This document shows, one piece after another, positions 43,207 through 52,572 of a DNA stretch of 64,000 nt. The DNA comes from Halalkalibacter alkaliphilus. Lineage in GTDB: Bacteria; Bacillota; Bacilli; Bacillales; Bacillaceae_D. Both the position numbers and the translations under genes were made by a program. The notes under the pieces were generated by a model. The model was not told the origin of the DNA. It saw nothing but the letters and a program-made list of their open reading frames with translations, and made no database searches. Positions within the stretch are counted from its first letter, which is position 1; each line of letters opens with the position of its first letter. The stretch is from contig NZ_JAKRYL010000014.1 in assembly GCF_023555415.1 (NCBI RefSeq), positions 1-64,000 on the forward strand, read 5' to 3'.

Positions 43207-44082
43207 ATGGTCGGAGACAAGTCATTAGGCAGTCGCTTATTTAACATTACTAATATCACACTTCTTGCGATTATTGCTTTGCTTTGTGTTTTACCTTTTA
43301 TCCATGTTTTAGCAGCATCATTTACGACAAGTGCAGAATTAGCAGAGAAGAGGTTCGTTTTAATTCCAACAGTTTGGAGTCTTGATGCATATCGTTACAT
43401 CTTTTCTACTGATACAGTGATGCGCGCAATGATGATTTCAATTGGAGTAACCGTTGGAGGAACAATCTTTAGTATGTTTCTCTCAACATTAACTGCTTAT
43501 GGTCTTTCACGTAAAGATTTAGTAGGAAGACGATTTATCATGTTCTTTATCGTATTTACGATGCTATTTAATGGTGGGATGATCCCAACGTTCTTAGTAG
43601 TACAGCAAACGGGTTTACTAAACTCACTTGCAGCACTAGTTGTTCCAGTTGCTATTAATGCCTTTAACATGATTATCTTAAAGAGCTTCTTCCAAAATCT
43701 CCCGGATGGGTTGGAAGAATCAGCGAAAATTGATGGGTGTAGTGATTTTGGAATCTTATTCCGGATAGTAATTCCTTGTTCGATGCCTGCGATTGCCACG
43801 ATTTCATTGTTCTATGCTGTAACATATTGGAACACATATATGCACGCAATTTTATATTTAAGTGACTCGTCGAAATGGCCAGTTCAAGTACTATTACGAC
43901 AAATTGTTGTACTTGCAAGTGGACTTAATTATGACGGAGCGGAATTTACAGATATTCCACCGCCAGAGATCACAATTAAAATGGCTGTTATCGTAGTAGC
44001 AACTATTCCGGTATTAATGGTTTATCCATTCTTACAAAAGTATTTTGCTAAAGGCGCATTAATTGGTTCAATGAAAGGATAA
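43207..44082 (+). CDS. Carbohydrate ABC importer permease (LplC/YtcP type)
   Basis: The second permease subunit, 291 residues, six predicted helices. The coupling loop is GLEESAKIDGCSDFGILFRI and the end PFLQKYFAKGALIGSMKG is typical of LplC/YtcP proteins. GGAGGAACGATC precedes the ATG. It is followed after 47 bp by an unrecognised gene that probably shares the transcript. Confidence 0.92.
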   Translation: MVGDKSLGSRLFNITNITLLAIIALLCVLPFIHVLAASFTTSAELAEKRFVLIPTVWSLDAYRYIFSTDTVMRAMMISIGVTVGGTIFSMFLSTLTAYGLSRKDLVGRRFIMFFIVFTMLFNGGMIPTFLVVQQTGLLNSLAALVVPVAINAFNMIILKSFFQNLPDGLEESAKIDGCSDFGILFRIVIPCSMPAIATISLFYAVTYWNTYMHAILYLSDSSKWPVQVLLRQIVVLASGLNYDGAEFTDIPPPEITIKMAVIVVATIPVLMVYPFLQKYFAKGALIGSMKG

Positions 44083-44129
44083 CCATGCAAACGTTAGAGT
44101 AGAAATATATTCATAGAGTAGGTGAATGA

Positions 44130-45239
44130 ATGATTCAAAATACGAAGGACTTTGCTAGTGTTTTAGAAAAGTTGGATGATCAGTATCAAGGGCTTTTTCA
44201 TTGGCTTGTAGGACAGTATGATCCCGCAACAGGAGGATTTTATTACGCAAGAAGTTCTATAAACGATCATTATTTTAGTCCTGATATTGAATCAACAGCA
44301 CAAGCGTTAAACATGTTAATACGGAATAATCTGATCGATGACATGCCGCAACCAATGCGGATGCAGATGATTCGTTTTTTTCAGTCGAAGCAAAAGGAAG
44401 ATTCGGGATTTTTTTACGATGACCATCCAGCAATGGCAAAAGATGAAGTCATGGTTCATCGAGCGATAAATTATTCGATCAATTCGTTAAAGAGACTAGG
44501 TGGTAACGCGCTGTATTCGTTACCACTAGAAGCAAAAAGTGCACCAGATTATGTTAAATCACCTGAAGACTATCTAGAGAAATGGCGGAGTATTGACTTA
44601 AGCAATAGTTGGAGAGGCTGTGACTTACTGGCGACATCATGTGTGTATTTAGGAGAAATGACGGAAGAGGAACGAGTACCATTTTTACAGGCAGCTGAAA
44701 ATTATTTAGCTTCCATTCAAGATCCAAAAACAGGACTATGGGGCGAAGGAAGTCTGTACGTTCGTATTTCTGGAACATTTAAACTTCATACGTTTTACAG
44801 TAAGTTCCAAATTCCAATGCCGAATCCAGATCGAATCTATCAAAGTATTCTTACATGCTTAAAAACAGAAGAAGCTGTCGATATGTGTTATATCCGAAAC
44901 CCAATTGATTTGCTCTCCTATATGGATATCTCGATACCAAGGCACGAATTGCTCGAGATACTGGAAATCACAGCGGCCAATATTAGTAAATTAAAGAGAG
45001 AAGATGGCGGATTTTCAAGGGAAATGGAGCATTCGCCACCTGCTCCTAATGTGGCCCAAGTAAAAAAGGGAGAATACTATCCGGACATGCCTGAGGCTGT
45101 TTGTTTAGGAAAGGGTTTGTATGAAGGCGATATGAATGCAAGTACACAAGCAACTTTGATTCGACTGAAATGTTATAGTCTAGCAGGACTCAAAGCTCAA
45201 CCAATTAAAGGTTATCAGGAATTTTATAAACTTCTATAA
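44130..45239 (+). CDS. Unrecognised protein, possibly alpha/alpha-toroid
   Basis: I do not recognise this 369-residue soluble protein. It is helix-rich and has repeats reminiscent of terpene-cyclase/prenyltransferase-like toroids: WLVGQYDPATGGFYYARSS, YLASIQDPKTGLWGEGSLYV and ITAANISKLKREDGGFSREM, each with a G-G-F or G-L-W turn after a helix. Such folds also occur in GH and lyase families acting on uronates. It lies between the importer permeases and an MFS transporter, with 22 bp to the latter, so a role in oligosaccharide processing is plausible but unproven. No signal peptide. Start ATG 44130 after GAGTAGGTGA. Confidence 0.6.
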   Translation: MIQNTKDFASVLEKLDDQYQGLFHWLVGQYDPATGGFYYARSSINDHYFSPDIESTAQALNMLIRNNLIDDMPQPMRMQMIRFFQSKQKEDSGFFYDDHPAMAKDEVMVHRAINYSINSLKRLGGNALYSLPLEAKSAPDYVKSPEDYLEKWRSIDLSNSWRGCDLLATSCVYLGEMTEEERVPFLQAAENYLASIQDPKTGLWGEGSLYVRISGTFKLHTFYSKFQIPMPNPDRIYQSILTCLKTEEAVDMCYIRNPIDLLSYMDISIPRHELLEILEITAANISKLKREDGGFSREMEHSPPAPNVAQVKKGEYYPDMPEAVCLGKGLYEGDMNASTQATLIRLKCYSLAGLKAQPIKGYQEFYKLL

Positions 45240-45261
45240 ATGAGAGAAGTGTTGCAAGAAA

Positions 45262-46461
45262 ATGAAATTACTAAAAATGCCTAAAGAAAAACGGCTATCG
45301 GAGCAAGCTATAATTACGCTTGTAAACCATACGATTTTTCAGTTTGGCAATTCGTTATCACTTATTTTTATTAATCTGTATTTATGGCGACTAACCGAAA
45401 GCCTGCTGATTAATGGACTGTTTAATTTAACAGCTATTCTCTCTCAAGCAATCGCGACGATACTTATTGGTAAGATAGCCAAACAAAAAGGACATTTAGT
45501 AATTTATCGTTATGGGATTTTTTTAACGGCTTTCTTTTACCTCTGTATCGTTGTCACACAAGAAAATATGGTTCAGTACTTTTACTTATTTGCTTTAGTT
45601 AGAGGGATTTCTCAGGCCGCTTATTGGCTAAGTTACTTTACATTAGCACATGAAGTATCGAACAATTTAAATCGGCATCGATATCTTGGTTGGAACCAAA
45701 TGTTAATGGGGCTAGCTAATCTAGTAGGTCCGGCTGCTGCTGGATTTGTTATTACTTTGTATACAGAATTAACCGGCTATATCATTGTTTTTACCATTGC
45801 CTTTTTAATGTTTATCATTGCAACGATTGGAAGCTTTCAAATTAAGAAGGTGCAATCTCACCATAAAGAGTATTACATGAAGTACTTAAAGTTATTAATA
45901 AAGAAAAAGCCCAACTTTCAAAAAGCTCTATTTGGCTGGTTTATTATTGGATTCCCCCAAGGGATTCTGATGTATATTCCACCGATTTTACTCTTTACGA
46001 TTTTTCCAGATGAGAGTTTTGTAGGGTACATGAATGTTTTGTTTTTAAGCTTGTCGATTGCAGCTAGTTATGCGATTTCTCGTTTTGCAAACATTGAATC
46101 TACGAAAATGTATTTATTTATTGCAGCAATAGGGATGCTTATCTCAGCTACTTTCTTAATTTGGGAGATTTCTATTTGGACCGTTGTTTTATTTATGGCA
46201 ATTAGTTCTATTTTTAAGCCACTCCAAGGAAACACATATGCTGCGTACTATTTTACTTGGCTAGATAAAATACCTTTAAAAGAAAACTTCCGTGTGGAAT
46301 CAGTTGTGTTGCGGGAAGCGATCATTAATATTGGCAGGGGACTAGGGATTGTGATCTTTATGATCTTTTCAACAGAGATCAACCCAGCAACTATTCCTTG
46401 GATACTAGTCTTTGTTATGGCTATTCAATTAATCATTCCTCTATTAGCAAAAGATCAATAG
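45262..46461 (+). CDS. MFS transporter
   Basis: A major-facilitator protein of 399 residues with about 11-12 hydrophobic segments; the first begins near residue 25 (HTIFQFGNSLSLIFINLYLW). A central charged loop (KKVQSHHKEYYMKYLKLLIKKK is its heart) separates the halves. It resembles the uncharacterised YqgE-like MFS group of Bacilli. Location inside the pectin cluster suggests uptake or export of a uronate or related product. Weak ribosome binding site. Its stop overlaps the GAAAGGGG site of kdgF, so the two are coupled. Confidence 0.75.
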   Translation: MKLLKMPKEKRLSEQAIITLVNHTIFQFGNSLSLIFINLYLWRLTESLLINGLFNLTAILSQAIATILIGKIAKQKGHLVIYRYGIFLTAFFYLCIVVTQENMVQYFYLFALVRGISQAAYWLSYFTLAHEVSNNLNRHRYLGWNQMLMGLANLVGPAAAGFVITLYTELTGYIIVFTIAFLMFIIATIGSFQIKKVQSHHKEYYMKYLKLLIKKKPNFQKALFGWFIIGFPQGILMYIPPILLFTIFPDESFVGYMNVLFLSLSIAASYAISRFANIESTKMYLFIAAIGMLISATFLIWEISIWTVVLFMAISSIFKPLQGNTYAAYYFTWLDKIPLKENFRVESVVLREAIINIGRGLGIVIFMIFSTEINPATIPWILVFVMAIQLIIPLLAKDQ

Positions 46462-46476
46462 AAAGGGGCGTTTCAG

Positions 46477-46791
46477 GTGGCAAAAATTGGAGAGTGGGAA
46501 GTAGTCGATGCGAAGATTAAGAGAAAGATTCATCAACCAGGAAAACAAATCATGATGATGGAAGTAGAGTTTGAACAAGGAGGGGTAGGTGCTGAACATA
46601 GTCATCCACATGAGCAATTTACGTATGTTTTAGCAGGAACATTTGATTTTCATGTTGATGGGAAAAGAGTGTTAGTGAAAGAGGGAGAAACACTTTATAT
46701 ACCGAGTAATGCTGTTCATGGTGTAACCGCACTTGAGGCAGGGACTTTGTTAGATACATTTACTCCACTGAGGGAAGACTTATTGAAATAA
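46477..46791 (+). CDS. kdgF: KdgF-like cupin (unsaturated-uronate linearisation)
   Basis: A single-domain cupin of 104 residues. Metal ligands HSHPHEQ and the later His in AVHGV surround a DGKRVLVKEGETLYIPS strand pair, as in KdgF, which turns 4,5-unsaturated galacturonate into the linear ketouronate used by KduI. The start is GTG 46477, eight bases after GAAAGGGG. It lies between the MFS gene and a GH28 gene, and its substrate is what the GH105 and pectate lyases release. Confidence 0.85.
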   Translation: MAKIGEWEVVDAKIKRKIHQPGKQIMMMEVEFEQGGVGAEHSHPHEQFTYVLAGTFDFHVDGKRVLVKEGETLYIPSNAVHGVTALEAGTLLDTFTPLREDLLK

Positions 46792-46817
46792 TCGTTAGTG
46801 AAGGAGGCTATGTTTGC

Positions 46818-48350
46818 ATGAGAGCATATGACATTACAGAATATGGCGCCAAAGGTGATGGTGTCACGGATAATACGAAGGCAATTGCTGCAACAATCGC
46901 GGCTTGCTCTGAAGATGGGGGAGGGACAGTCAGAATTCCAGCTGGAACGTACCTTACAGGACCGATTGTACTAAGAAGCAATATGACCTTATTTGTAGAA
47001 GCAGGTGCCCTCGTATTATTTCGGAATGAATTTGATGCGTATTATCCGGTAGAAACAAGGTGGTCTGGATATGAATGTTACGGATTTTCACCACTTATCT
47101 ATGGGAGTGGTCTTGAAAATGTTTCGATAAGAGGAGAAGGTTGTTTTGATGGGCAAGGAACAGCTTGGTGGGACATTTATCATTTAATTAAAAAAGGAAA
47201 GTCGTATGAAACAACTGTAACGAAAAAGCTCGCAACATTAAATGCAGAAAAGCTACACATGAAAACAAACTTAGTTGAGTGGAACACGCAATTTTTACGA
47301 CCACCATTGTTGCAGCTCTACAATTGCCATGGTGTAACACTTGAAGGTATTACGTTGCAAAATTCACCATTTTGGAACACACATCTCGTTTATTGTGATC
47401 ATGTAAACGTACGCGGGGTAACGTTTAAAAATCCTTCTAATACGCCAAATGGTGATGGCTTTGATATTGATTCTTGTTCCAATGTTCGTGTGTCTGACTG
47501 TCATTTTGATGTTGGGGATGACTGCTTATGTTTGAAATCTGGAATTAACGAAGATGGTAGAAGAGTAGGAAGACCGACAGAGAATGTAACTGTAACTAAC
47601 TGTACGATGTCACGCGGTCATGGCGGTGTTGTATTTGGAAGTGAAAACTCTGGTGGAATACGGAATGTAACGGTTTCTAACTGTGTATTTATCGGAACAG
47701 ACCGTGGCATTAGGATTAAAACGAATAGGGCTAGAGGTGCTTACATTGAGAACATTCTAGTTAATAACATATATATGCAAGATGTCTTTTGTCCACTAGC
47801 TATTAATTCTTTTTATCGGTATGGCATTGATGAGGATGATCCACTAATGACTTGTGCTGAAGCAATCCCTGTGACAGAAAAAACACCAAGAGTAAAAAAT
47901 ATTCAAATTAGTAATGTAACGGCAAAAAATTGTTTGGCTGCTGCCGGTTTCATTTACGGACTACCTGAATTGCCAATTGAAGATGTTTCAATACGACATA
48001 TGAAAGTTGAAATGACAACTGATGCAAACGAGGTAGGTGGTGAACCGGATATGGTGAAAGAAGAAGTAATCATGGCTGGGGAAGGGATTTTTTGCAAACA
48101 TGTTCGTGGAATTGAATTTCATCAAGTACAAGTAGAGACACGTCAAGGACCTGCTGTAATTGTTGAACAAGGAGAAGATGTTGAGCTTAATCATGTTGGG
48201 ATGAAAAAGCCGCATGCTAACACACCTGTAGTCAAATTGACTAAGGTGGATGATGTATATATATTCGGACGTCAAGCAGTGAAGATGAAAGAAGCTTATG
48301 CAGATTTTGTAGATAGCAACAGTGACGAAGTGACGTTTGCAGGTAACTAA
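46818..48350 (+). CDS. GH28 glycosidase, second copy
   Basis: A GH28 beta-helix enzyme of 510 residues with the catalytic aspartates in NGDGFDIDS and DVGDDCLCLKSG, then SRGHGGVVFGSENSGG and RIKTNRARGA. No signal peptide. It is only moderately similar to the 34.6-kb copy (for instance NFWNTH versus NSPAWCVHPW in the substrate loop), so the two probably act on different oligomers, such as homogalacturonan and rhamnogalacturonan. AAGGAGGC precedes the ATG. Confidence 0.9.
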   Translation: MRAYDITEYGAKGDGVTDNTKAIAATIAACSEDGGGTVRIPAGTYLTGPIVLRSNMTLFVEAGALVLFRNEFDAYYPVETRWSGYECYGFSPLIYGSGLENVSIRGEGCFDGQGTAWWDIYHLIKKGKSYETTVTKKLATLNAEKLHMKTNLVEWNTQFLRPPLLQLYNCHGVTLEGITLQNSPFWNTHLVYCDHVNVRGVTFKNPSNTPNGDGFDIDSCSNVRVSDCHFDVGDDCLCLKSGINEDGRRVGRPTENVTVTNCTMSRGHGGVVFGSENSGGIRNVTVSNCVFIGTDRGIRIKTNRARGAYIENILVNNIYMQDVFCPLAINSFYRYGIDEDDPLMTCAEAIPVTEKTPRVKNIQISNVTAKNCLAAAGFIYGLPELPIEDVSIRHMKVEMTTDANEVGGEPDMVKEEVIMAGEGIFCKHVRGIEFHQVQVETRQGPAVIVEQGEDVELNHVGMKKPHANTPVVKLTKVDDVYIFGRQAVKMKEAYADFVDSNSDEVTFAGN

Positions 48351-48383
48351 TATTCATAGCTTACTTTGTTGGAGGTAGTGGTG

Positions 48384-49388
48384 ATGTGGTCTCCTAATCC
48401 ATTTTTACAGAAGCTATACGAAGATACAGTACAAACACATGTTGTAGATACGAGAAGAAATAGAGAACATATAAAGGACTGTTTGATAGAGGCGTTAGGT
48501 GATTTTACGAGCCTTGAAGGAGAGTTGCAACCACAGATCATTGAGAGGGTTGAATACGATACCTATGAGAGAATACGTCTTGAAATGCAAACTTGTCAAT
48601 CTCTAAAAATGCCTGTATATGTGCTAATACCTAAAATGAGATCGGAATCTCCACTTCCCGCAGTTCTTGCTATTCATGGTCATGGCTATGGAAGCAAGGA
48701 AGTTGTAGGACTGCATCCAGGCGGGCTTCCTAATTTAGGGGTTCCAGGTATTCATAAAAATTTTGCAATTGAGTTAGTCCAAAGAGGAGTGATTGTCGTT
48801 GCTCCAGAGCTATTAGGATTTGGTGATAGAAAGCTTGCCGCCACGGATTCAACTACTGATAACTCATGCTTTGAACTAGCAAGTCAACTCCTACTACATG
48901 GAAAAACACTCGCAGGACTTAGAGTATATGAGTGTACGAGAGTATTAGATTACCTAAATGGATTGCCCGACATTGATAACGACCAAATTGGATGCATGGG
49001 GTTTTCCGGTGGGGGACTGATTGCAGCATTTACTGCTGCAATCGATGAGAGGATCAAAGCTACGGTGATTAGTGGATATGCAAACACGTTCAAAGACAGC
49101 ATTATTGCTAGGAGACATTGTCTTGATAATTATTTACCTGGCATATTACAAAACGCCGAACTGCCAGATTTAATTGGCTTAATTGCACCAAGGTCGTTAT
49201 GTATTGAGTCTGGTATCAATGATCACCTCTTCCCGTTTCATGGAGTACAGGAAGCGGTACACAAACTTAAAAAAATCTATAAATCACAAAATGCAAAAGA
49301 TGCTTTTACTTATGATGTTTTTGAAGGTGGCCATGAAGTAAGTGGAAGCAAATCATTTAATTGGTTAGTAGATTCCTTAGCTGTGTAA
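48384..49388 (+). CDS. Alpha/beta hydrolase, probable carbohydrate esterase (Abhydrolase_7-like)
   Basis: A serine hydrolase of 334 residues. The oxyanion region AVLAIHGHGYGSKEVVG, the long insertion with GGLPNLGVPGIHKNFA, the nucleophile GFSGGG and His in FEGGHEVSG fit the dienelactone-hydrolase/Abhydrolase_7 group, which contains pectin and xylan acetyl esterases. No signal peptide. GGAGG lies eight bases before ATG 48384; a six-codon longer start is rejected. It is flanked by GH28 and GH43 genes, so it probably deacetylates the same imported oligomers. Confidence 0.75.
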   Translation: MWSPNPFLQKLYEDTVQTHVVDTRRNREHIKDCLIEALGDFTSLEGELQPQIIERVEYDTYERIRLEMQTCQSLKMPVYVLIPKMRSESPLPAVLAIHGHGYGSKEVVGLHPGGLPNLGVPGIHKNFAIELVQRGVIVVAPELLGFGDRKLAATDSTTDNSCFELASQLLLHGKTLAGLRVYECTRVLDYLNGLPDIDNDQIGCMGFSGGGLIAAFTAAIDERIKATVISGYANTFKDSIIARRHCLDNYLPGILQNAELPDLIGLIAPRSLCIESGINDHLFPFHGVQEAVHKLKKIYKSQNAKDAFTYDVFEGGHEVSGSKSFNWLVDSLAV

Positions 49389-49401
49389 GAGGAGGAGAAA
49401 A

Positions 49402-50976
49402 ATGAACGGCAATATAAAAGCAAATCAAAAGCAAGTCTGGTCACCTGACTTACGAAATGGCTACTACCAAAACCCGGTCATTCATGCAGATTATTCAGAT
49501 CCAGATGTCGTTCGGGTAGGAGAAGACTTTTTTATGGTGGCATCTAGCTTTAACATGTCCCCTTGCTTGCCAGTCCTTCACTCAAAGGATTTAGTAAATT
49601 GGAAAATTGTTAATCATGTCTTTGAAAAGCTCCCTTATTCCTATTACGATAAACCACGGCAAAGTGAAGGGGTATGGGCACCGAGTATCAGATACCATGA
49701 TGGAAAGCTTTGGGTGTTTTTTGCAACACCTGATGACGGGATATTTATGAGTACGACAGAAGATCCGTTTGGCAAGTGGTCTCCTTTGCATTTAGTGAAG
49801 GAAACAAAAGGATGGATAGATCCATGTCCTTTTTGGGATGACGATGGCAACGCATATCTTGTTCATGCCTTTGCCAAGAGTCGAATTGGCTTTAAAAGCG
49901 TCTTAAACATTTGCAAAATGAAGCAAGATGGAACCGCTTTACTTGATGAAGGATTAAGAGTGTTTGATGGCCACTTGCACCATCCAACGATTGAAGGACC
50001 GAAGATGTATAAACGGAATGGCTATTATTATATTTTTGCACCGGCTGGGGGAGTAACAAATGGATGGCAAACGGTCCTAAGATCAAAGAATATCTATGGC
50101 CCTTATGAAGATAAAGTTGTACTTCATCAAGGAAGTACGCTTGTAAATGGCCCACACCAAGGAGCATGGGTCGAACTAGAGACAAGTGAATCCTGGTTTA
50201 TTCACTTTCAAGATAAGGGGCCTTATGGTCGAATTACTCATTTACAGCCAATGAGATGGGCGGATGATTGGCCAGTAATAGGAAACAATGTCAATGCTGA
50301 AGGAGTCGGTGAACCTGTAATGAGTTGGAAAAAGCCAACTACAGCATTTGTTGGGGAAGAATGTACTCCTCAAACAAGTGATATATTTGAAGGCAGCTCA
50401 TTAGGTCTCCAATGGCAGTGGAGAGCAAATATACAGAGAGAGTGGTATGACCTGAGAGAAGGTGGCCTCAGGTTACATGCACACAAGCGAACAGAAGAAA
50501 CAGATACATTTTATGATACTGCTCAAATTTTAACTCAGAAATTTCCTGCATTAGCATTTACAGTGACAACTCACCTTACTTTTTCTGCAGATAGTGAAGG
50601 AGATACAGCAGGCTTAATGGTGTTTGGCCATGATTATGCAGGGATAAAACTAAAAAAATCACCTTCTGGAATGTCTTTAATTAAGTTTATTGGTCAACAA
50701 AGAGATGAAAGAACTGTTGAACAAGAGCAATTCGTTTTAGAAGTAGATACGAGTACATTATATTTCCGTATTGAAGTAAAAGAAGGTGCAAGGTGTGAGT
50801 TTAGCTTTAGTATAGATGGTGATAACTTTCAATCAATTGATTTCCCTTTTCAAGCAAAAGATGGAGGCTGGAGTGGAGCGCAACTCGGTATTTTTTGTCT
50901 AAATGAGGGGGGAGAACATTCTGTTGGATATGCAGATTATCATTCATTTTATATTGAGGCAAAGGAAGGAGGATAA
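49402..50976 (+). CDS. GH43 glycosidase (subfamily 12-like) with C-terminal beta-sandwich
   Basis: A five-bladed-propeller glycosidase of 524 residues. The three acidic residues are in YSDPDVVRVG, KGWIDPCPFWDDDG and TIEGPKMYKRNG. A C-terminal concanavalin-like domain (about 330-520) is attached, as in xylosidase-type GH43s. No signal peptide. Known members are beta-xylosidases, arabinofuranosidases or galactosidases; here side chains of rhamnogalacturonan or xylan oligomers are likely targets. GAGGAGG precedes the ATG. The next gene starts directly after its stop. Confidence 0.88.
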   Translation: MNGNIKANQKQVWSPDLRNGYYQNPVIHADYSDPDVVRVGEDFFMVASSFNMSPCLPVLHSKDLVNWKIVNHVFEKLPYSYYDKPRQSEGVWAPSIRYHDGKLWVFFATPDDGIFMSTTEDPFGKWSPLHLVKETKGWIDPCPFWDDDGNAYLVHAFAKSRIGFKSVLNICKMKQDGTALLDEGLRVFDGHLHHPTIEGPKMYKRNGYYYIFAPAGGVTNGWQTVLRSKNIYGPYEDKVVLHQGSTLVNGPHQGAWVELETSESWFIHFQDKGPYGRITHLQPMRWADDWPVIGNNVNAEGVGEPVMSWKKPTTAFVGEECTPQTSDIFEGSSLGLQWQWRANIQREWYDLREGGLRLHAHKRTEETDTFYDTAQILTQKFPALAFTVTTHLTFSADSEGDTAGLMVFGHDYAGIKLKKSPSGMSLIKFIGQQRDERTVEQEQFVLEVDTSTLYFRIEVKEGARCEFSFSIDGDNFQSIDFPFQAKDGGWSGAQLGIFCLNEGGEHSVGYADYHSFYIEAKEGG

Positions 50977-52542
50977 ATGGATACGTTTAAAAACCCGATT
51001 CTACCAGGCTTTTATCCTGACCCTTCTATTTGCAGAGTAGGCAATGACTATTACTTAGTTACATCAAGCTTTGAGTATTTTCCTGGTGTACCAATTTTTC
51101 ATAGTAGGGATCTGGTAAACTGGTGTCAAATTGGCCATGTGCTTGACCGTCCTTCCCAATTGAATTTGGATGAGACTCCTTGCTCTAAGGGCATCTATGC
51201 TCCAACCATTCGCTATCACAAAGGATTGTTCTATTTGATTACAACCTTTGTCGTTAGTAAAACGGGAGCCCGGAAAAACTTTTATGTAACAGCAACAGAT
51301 CCAAAAGGTCCATGGTCTGATCCGTATTGGCTTGATGATGCGCCTGGTATCGATCCATCTTTATTTTTTGATGATGATGGAAAAGTATATTTTATGGCAA
51401 ATCGTATTCCACCAAATGGACAGCAATACGAAAAGCATATGGAAATTTACCTCCAACAGTTAGATTTGGATACAAAACAACTGATTGGACCGAAAATTAG
51501 TTTATGGGATGGGGCTTTAAAACAAATTCATGCACAGGAAGGTCCGCATCTATATAAAATACGGGGCATGTATTATTTAATAATTGCAGAAGGTGGAACA
51601 GGATTCACTCACTCGGTCACGATTGCTAGAAGTGAGGAGCTAACGGGTCCATATGAAGTTTGTAAAACGAATCCCATTTTAACGCATCGTCATTTGGGAA
51701 GGGACGCTCCTATTGTTAATGTAGGTCACGCGGATATTGTCCAAACTCAAACAGGAGAATGGTGGATGGTTTGTCTCGGATCAAGACCGTACGGAGGAGA
51801 ATTTAGTAATCTTGGAAGAGAGACCTTTCTTGTGCCGTTTATATGGGAAGATGGTTGGCCAGTAGTCAATCCAGGGAAAGGGATCATCGAAGAAGAATTG
51901 ACTAGGCCCAATCTAACTTTGCATAGTTGGTCAAGTTTACCAGCGTGCGACCATTTCGATTCAAAGAAATTAAACGATCAATGGAATTTCATTCGCACAC
52001 CTAGAGACCAGATTTACTCTCTTACAGAAAGGGCAGGGCATTTACGTTTGAAAGTTAGGGCTCAAGTGATTACCAAAGAAGTGAACCCAAGCTTTATAGG
52101 CAGACGTCAGCAGCATGTTGAATTTGCGGTCAGAACTGTTATGGATTTTTATCCTGAAGAAGATAGTGAATCAGCTGGCCTTGTTTTGCTTCAAAATTGT
52201 GATTTTCAAATTAGGATGGAATATACACGAATGAATGACAGGGCTGTAATACGTTTACTAAAAAGAGTAGCAGGTGAGGATCAGACTTGGTCCATTCAAG
52301 AAGTAGAAACAAAGCGAATGTTTCTCAAGATTGAGGGTCATGGACAGAGTTATAATTTCTATTATGCTTTAGAGCCTGAAGAGTGGCATGTATTATATGA
52401 AAATGTTGATGGGCGAATTTTAAGTACGGAAGTTGCAGGTGGATTTACAGGTTCGTACATTGGGATGTATGCAAGCAGCAATGGAAGAGAAAGCCAAAAC
52501 GTTGCTGACTTTGATTATTTTGAATATGTAAGTCTTTCTTGA
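50977..52542 (+). CDS. GH43 glycosidase (xylosidase-type) with C-terminal beta-sandwich
   Basis: The second GH43, 521 residues. Acidic residues lie in FYPDPSICRVGNDYY, GIDPSLFFDDDG and QEGPHLYKIRG; the C-terminal XynB-type domain begins near residue 325 (LPACDHFDSKKLNDQWNFIR). Similar to intracellular beta-xylosidases/arabinofuranosidases such as XynB. Its ATG abuts the previous stop codon and uses the AAGGAGG inside that gene, so the pair is co-translated. No signal peptide. Confidence 0.9.
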   Translation: MDTFKNPILPGFYPDPSICRVGNDYYLVTSSFEYFPGVPIFHSRDLVNWCQIGHVLDRPSQLNLDETPCSKGIYAPTIRYHKGLFYLITTFVVSKTGARKNFYVTATDPKGPWSDPYWLDDAPGIDPSLFFDDDGKVYFMANRIPPNGQQYEKHMEIYLQQLDLDTKQLIGPKISLWDGALKQIHAQEGPHLYKIRGMYYLIIAEGGTGFTHSVTIARSEELTGPYEVCKTNPILTHRHLGRDAPIVNVGHADIVQTQTGEWWMVCLGSRPYGGEFSNLGRETFLVPFIWEDGWPVVNPGKGIIEEELTRPNLTLHSWSSLPACDHFDSKKLNDQWNFIRTPRDQIYSLTERAGHLRLKVRAQVITKEVNPSFIGRRQQHVEFAVRTVMDFYPEEDSESAGLVLLQNCDFQIRMEYTRMNDRAVIRLLKRVAGEDQTWSIQEVETKRMFLKIEGHGQSYNFYYALEPEEWHVLYENVDGRILSTEVAGGFTGSYIGMYASSNGRESQNVADFDYFEYVSLS

Positions 52543-52572
52543 ATAATAAACAAAATTTAGGAGGAATGAACA

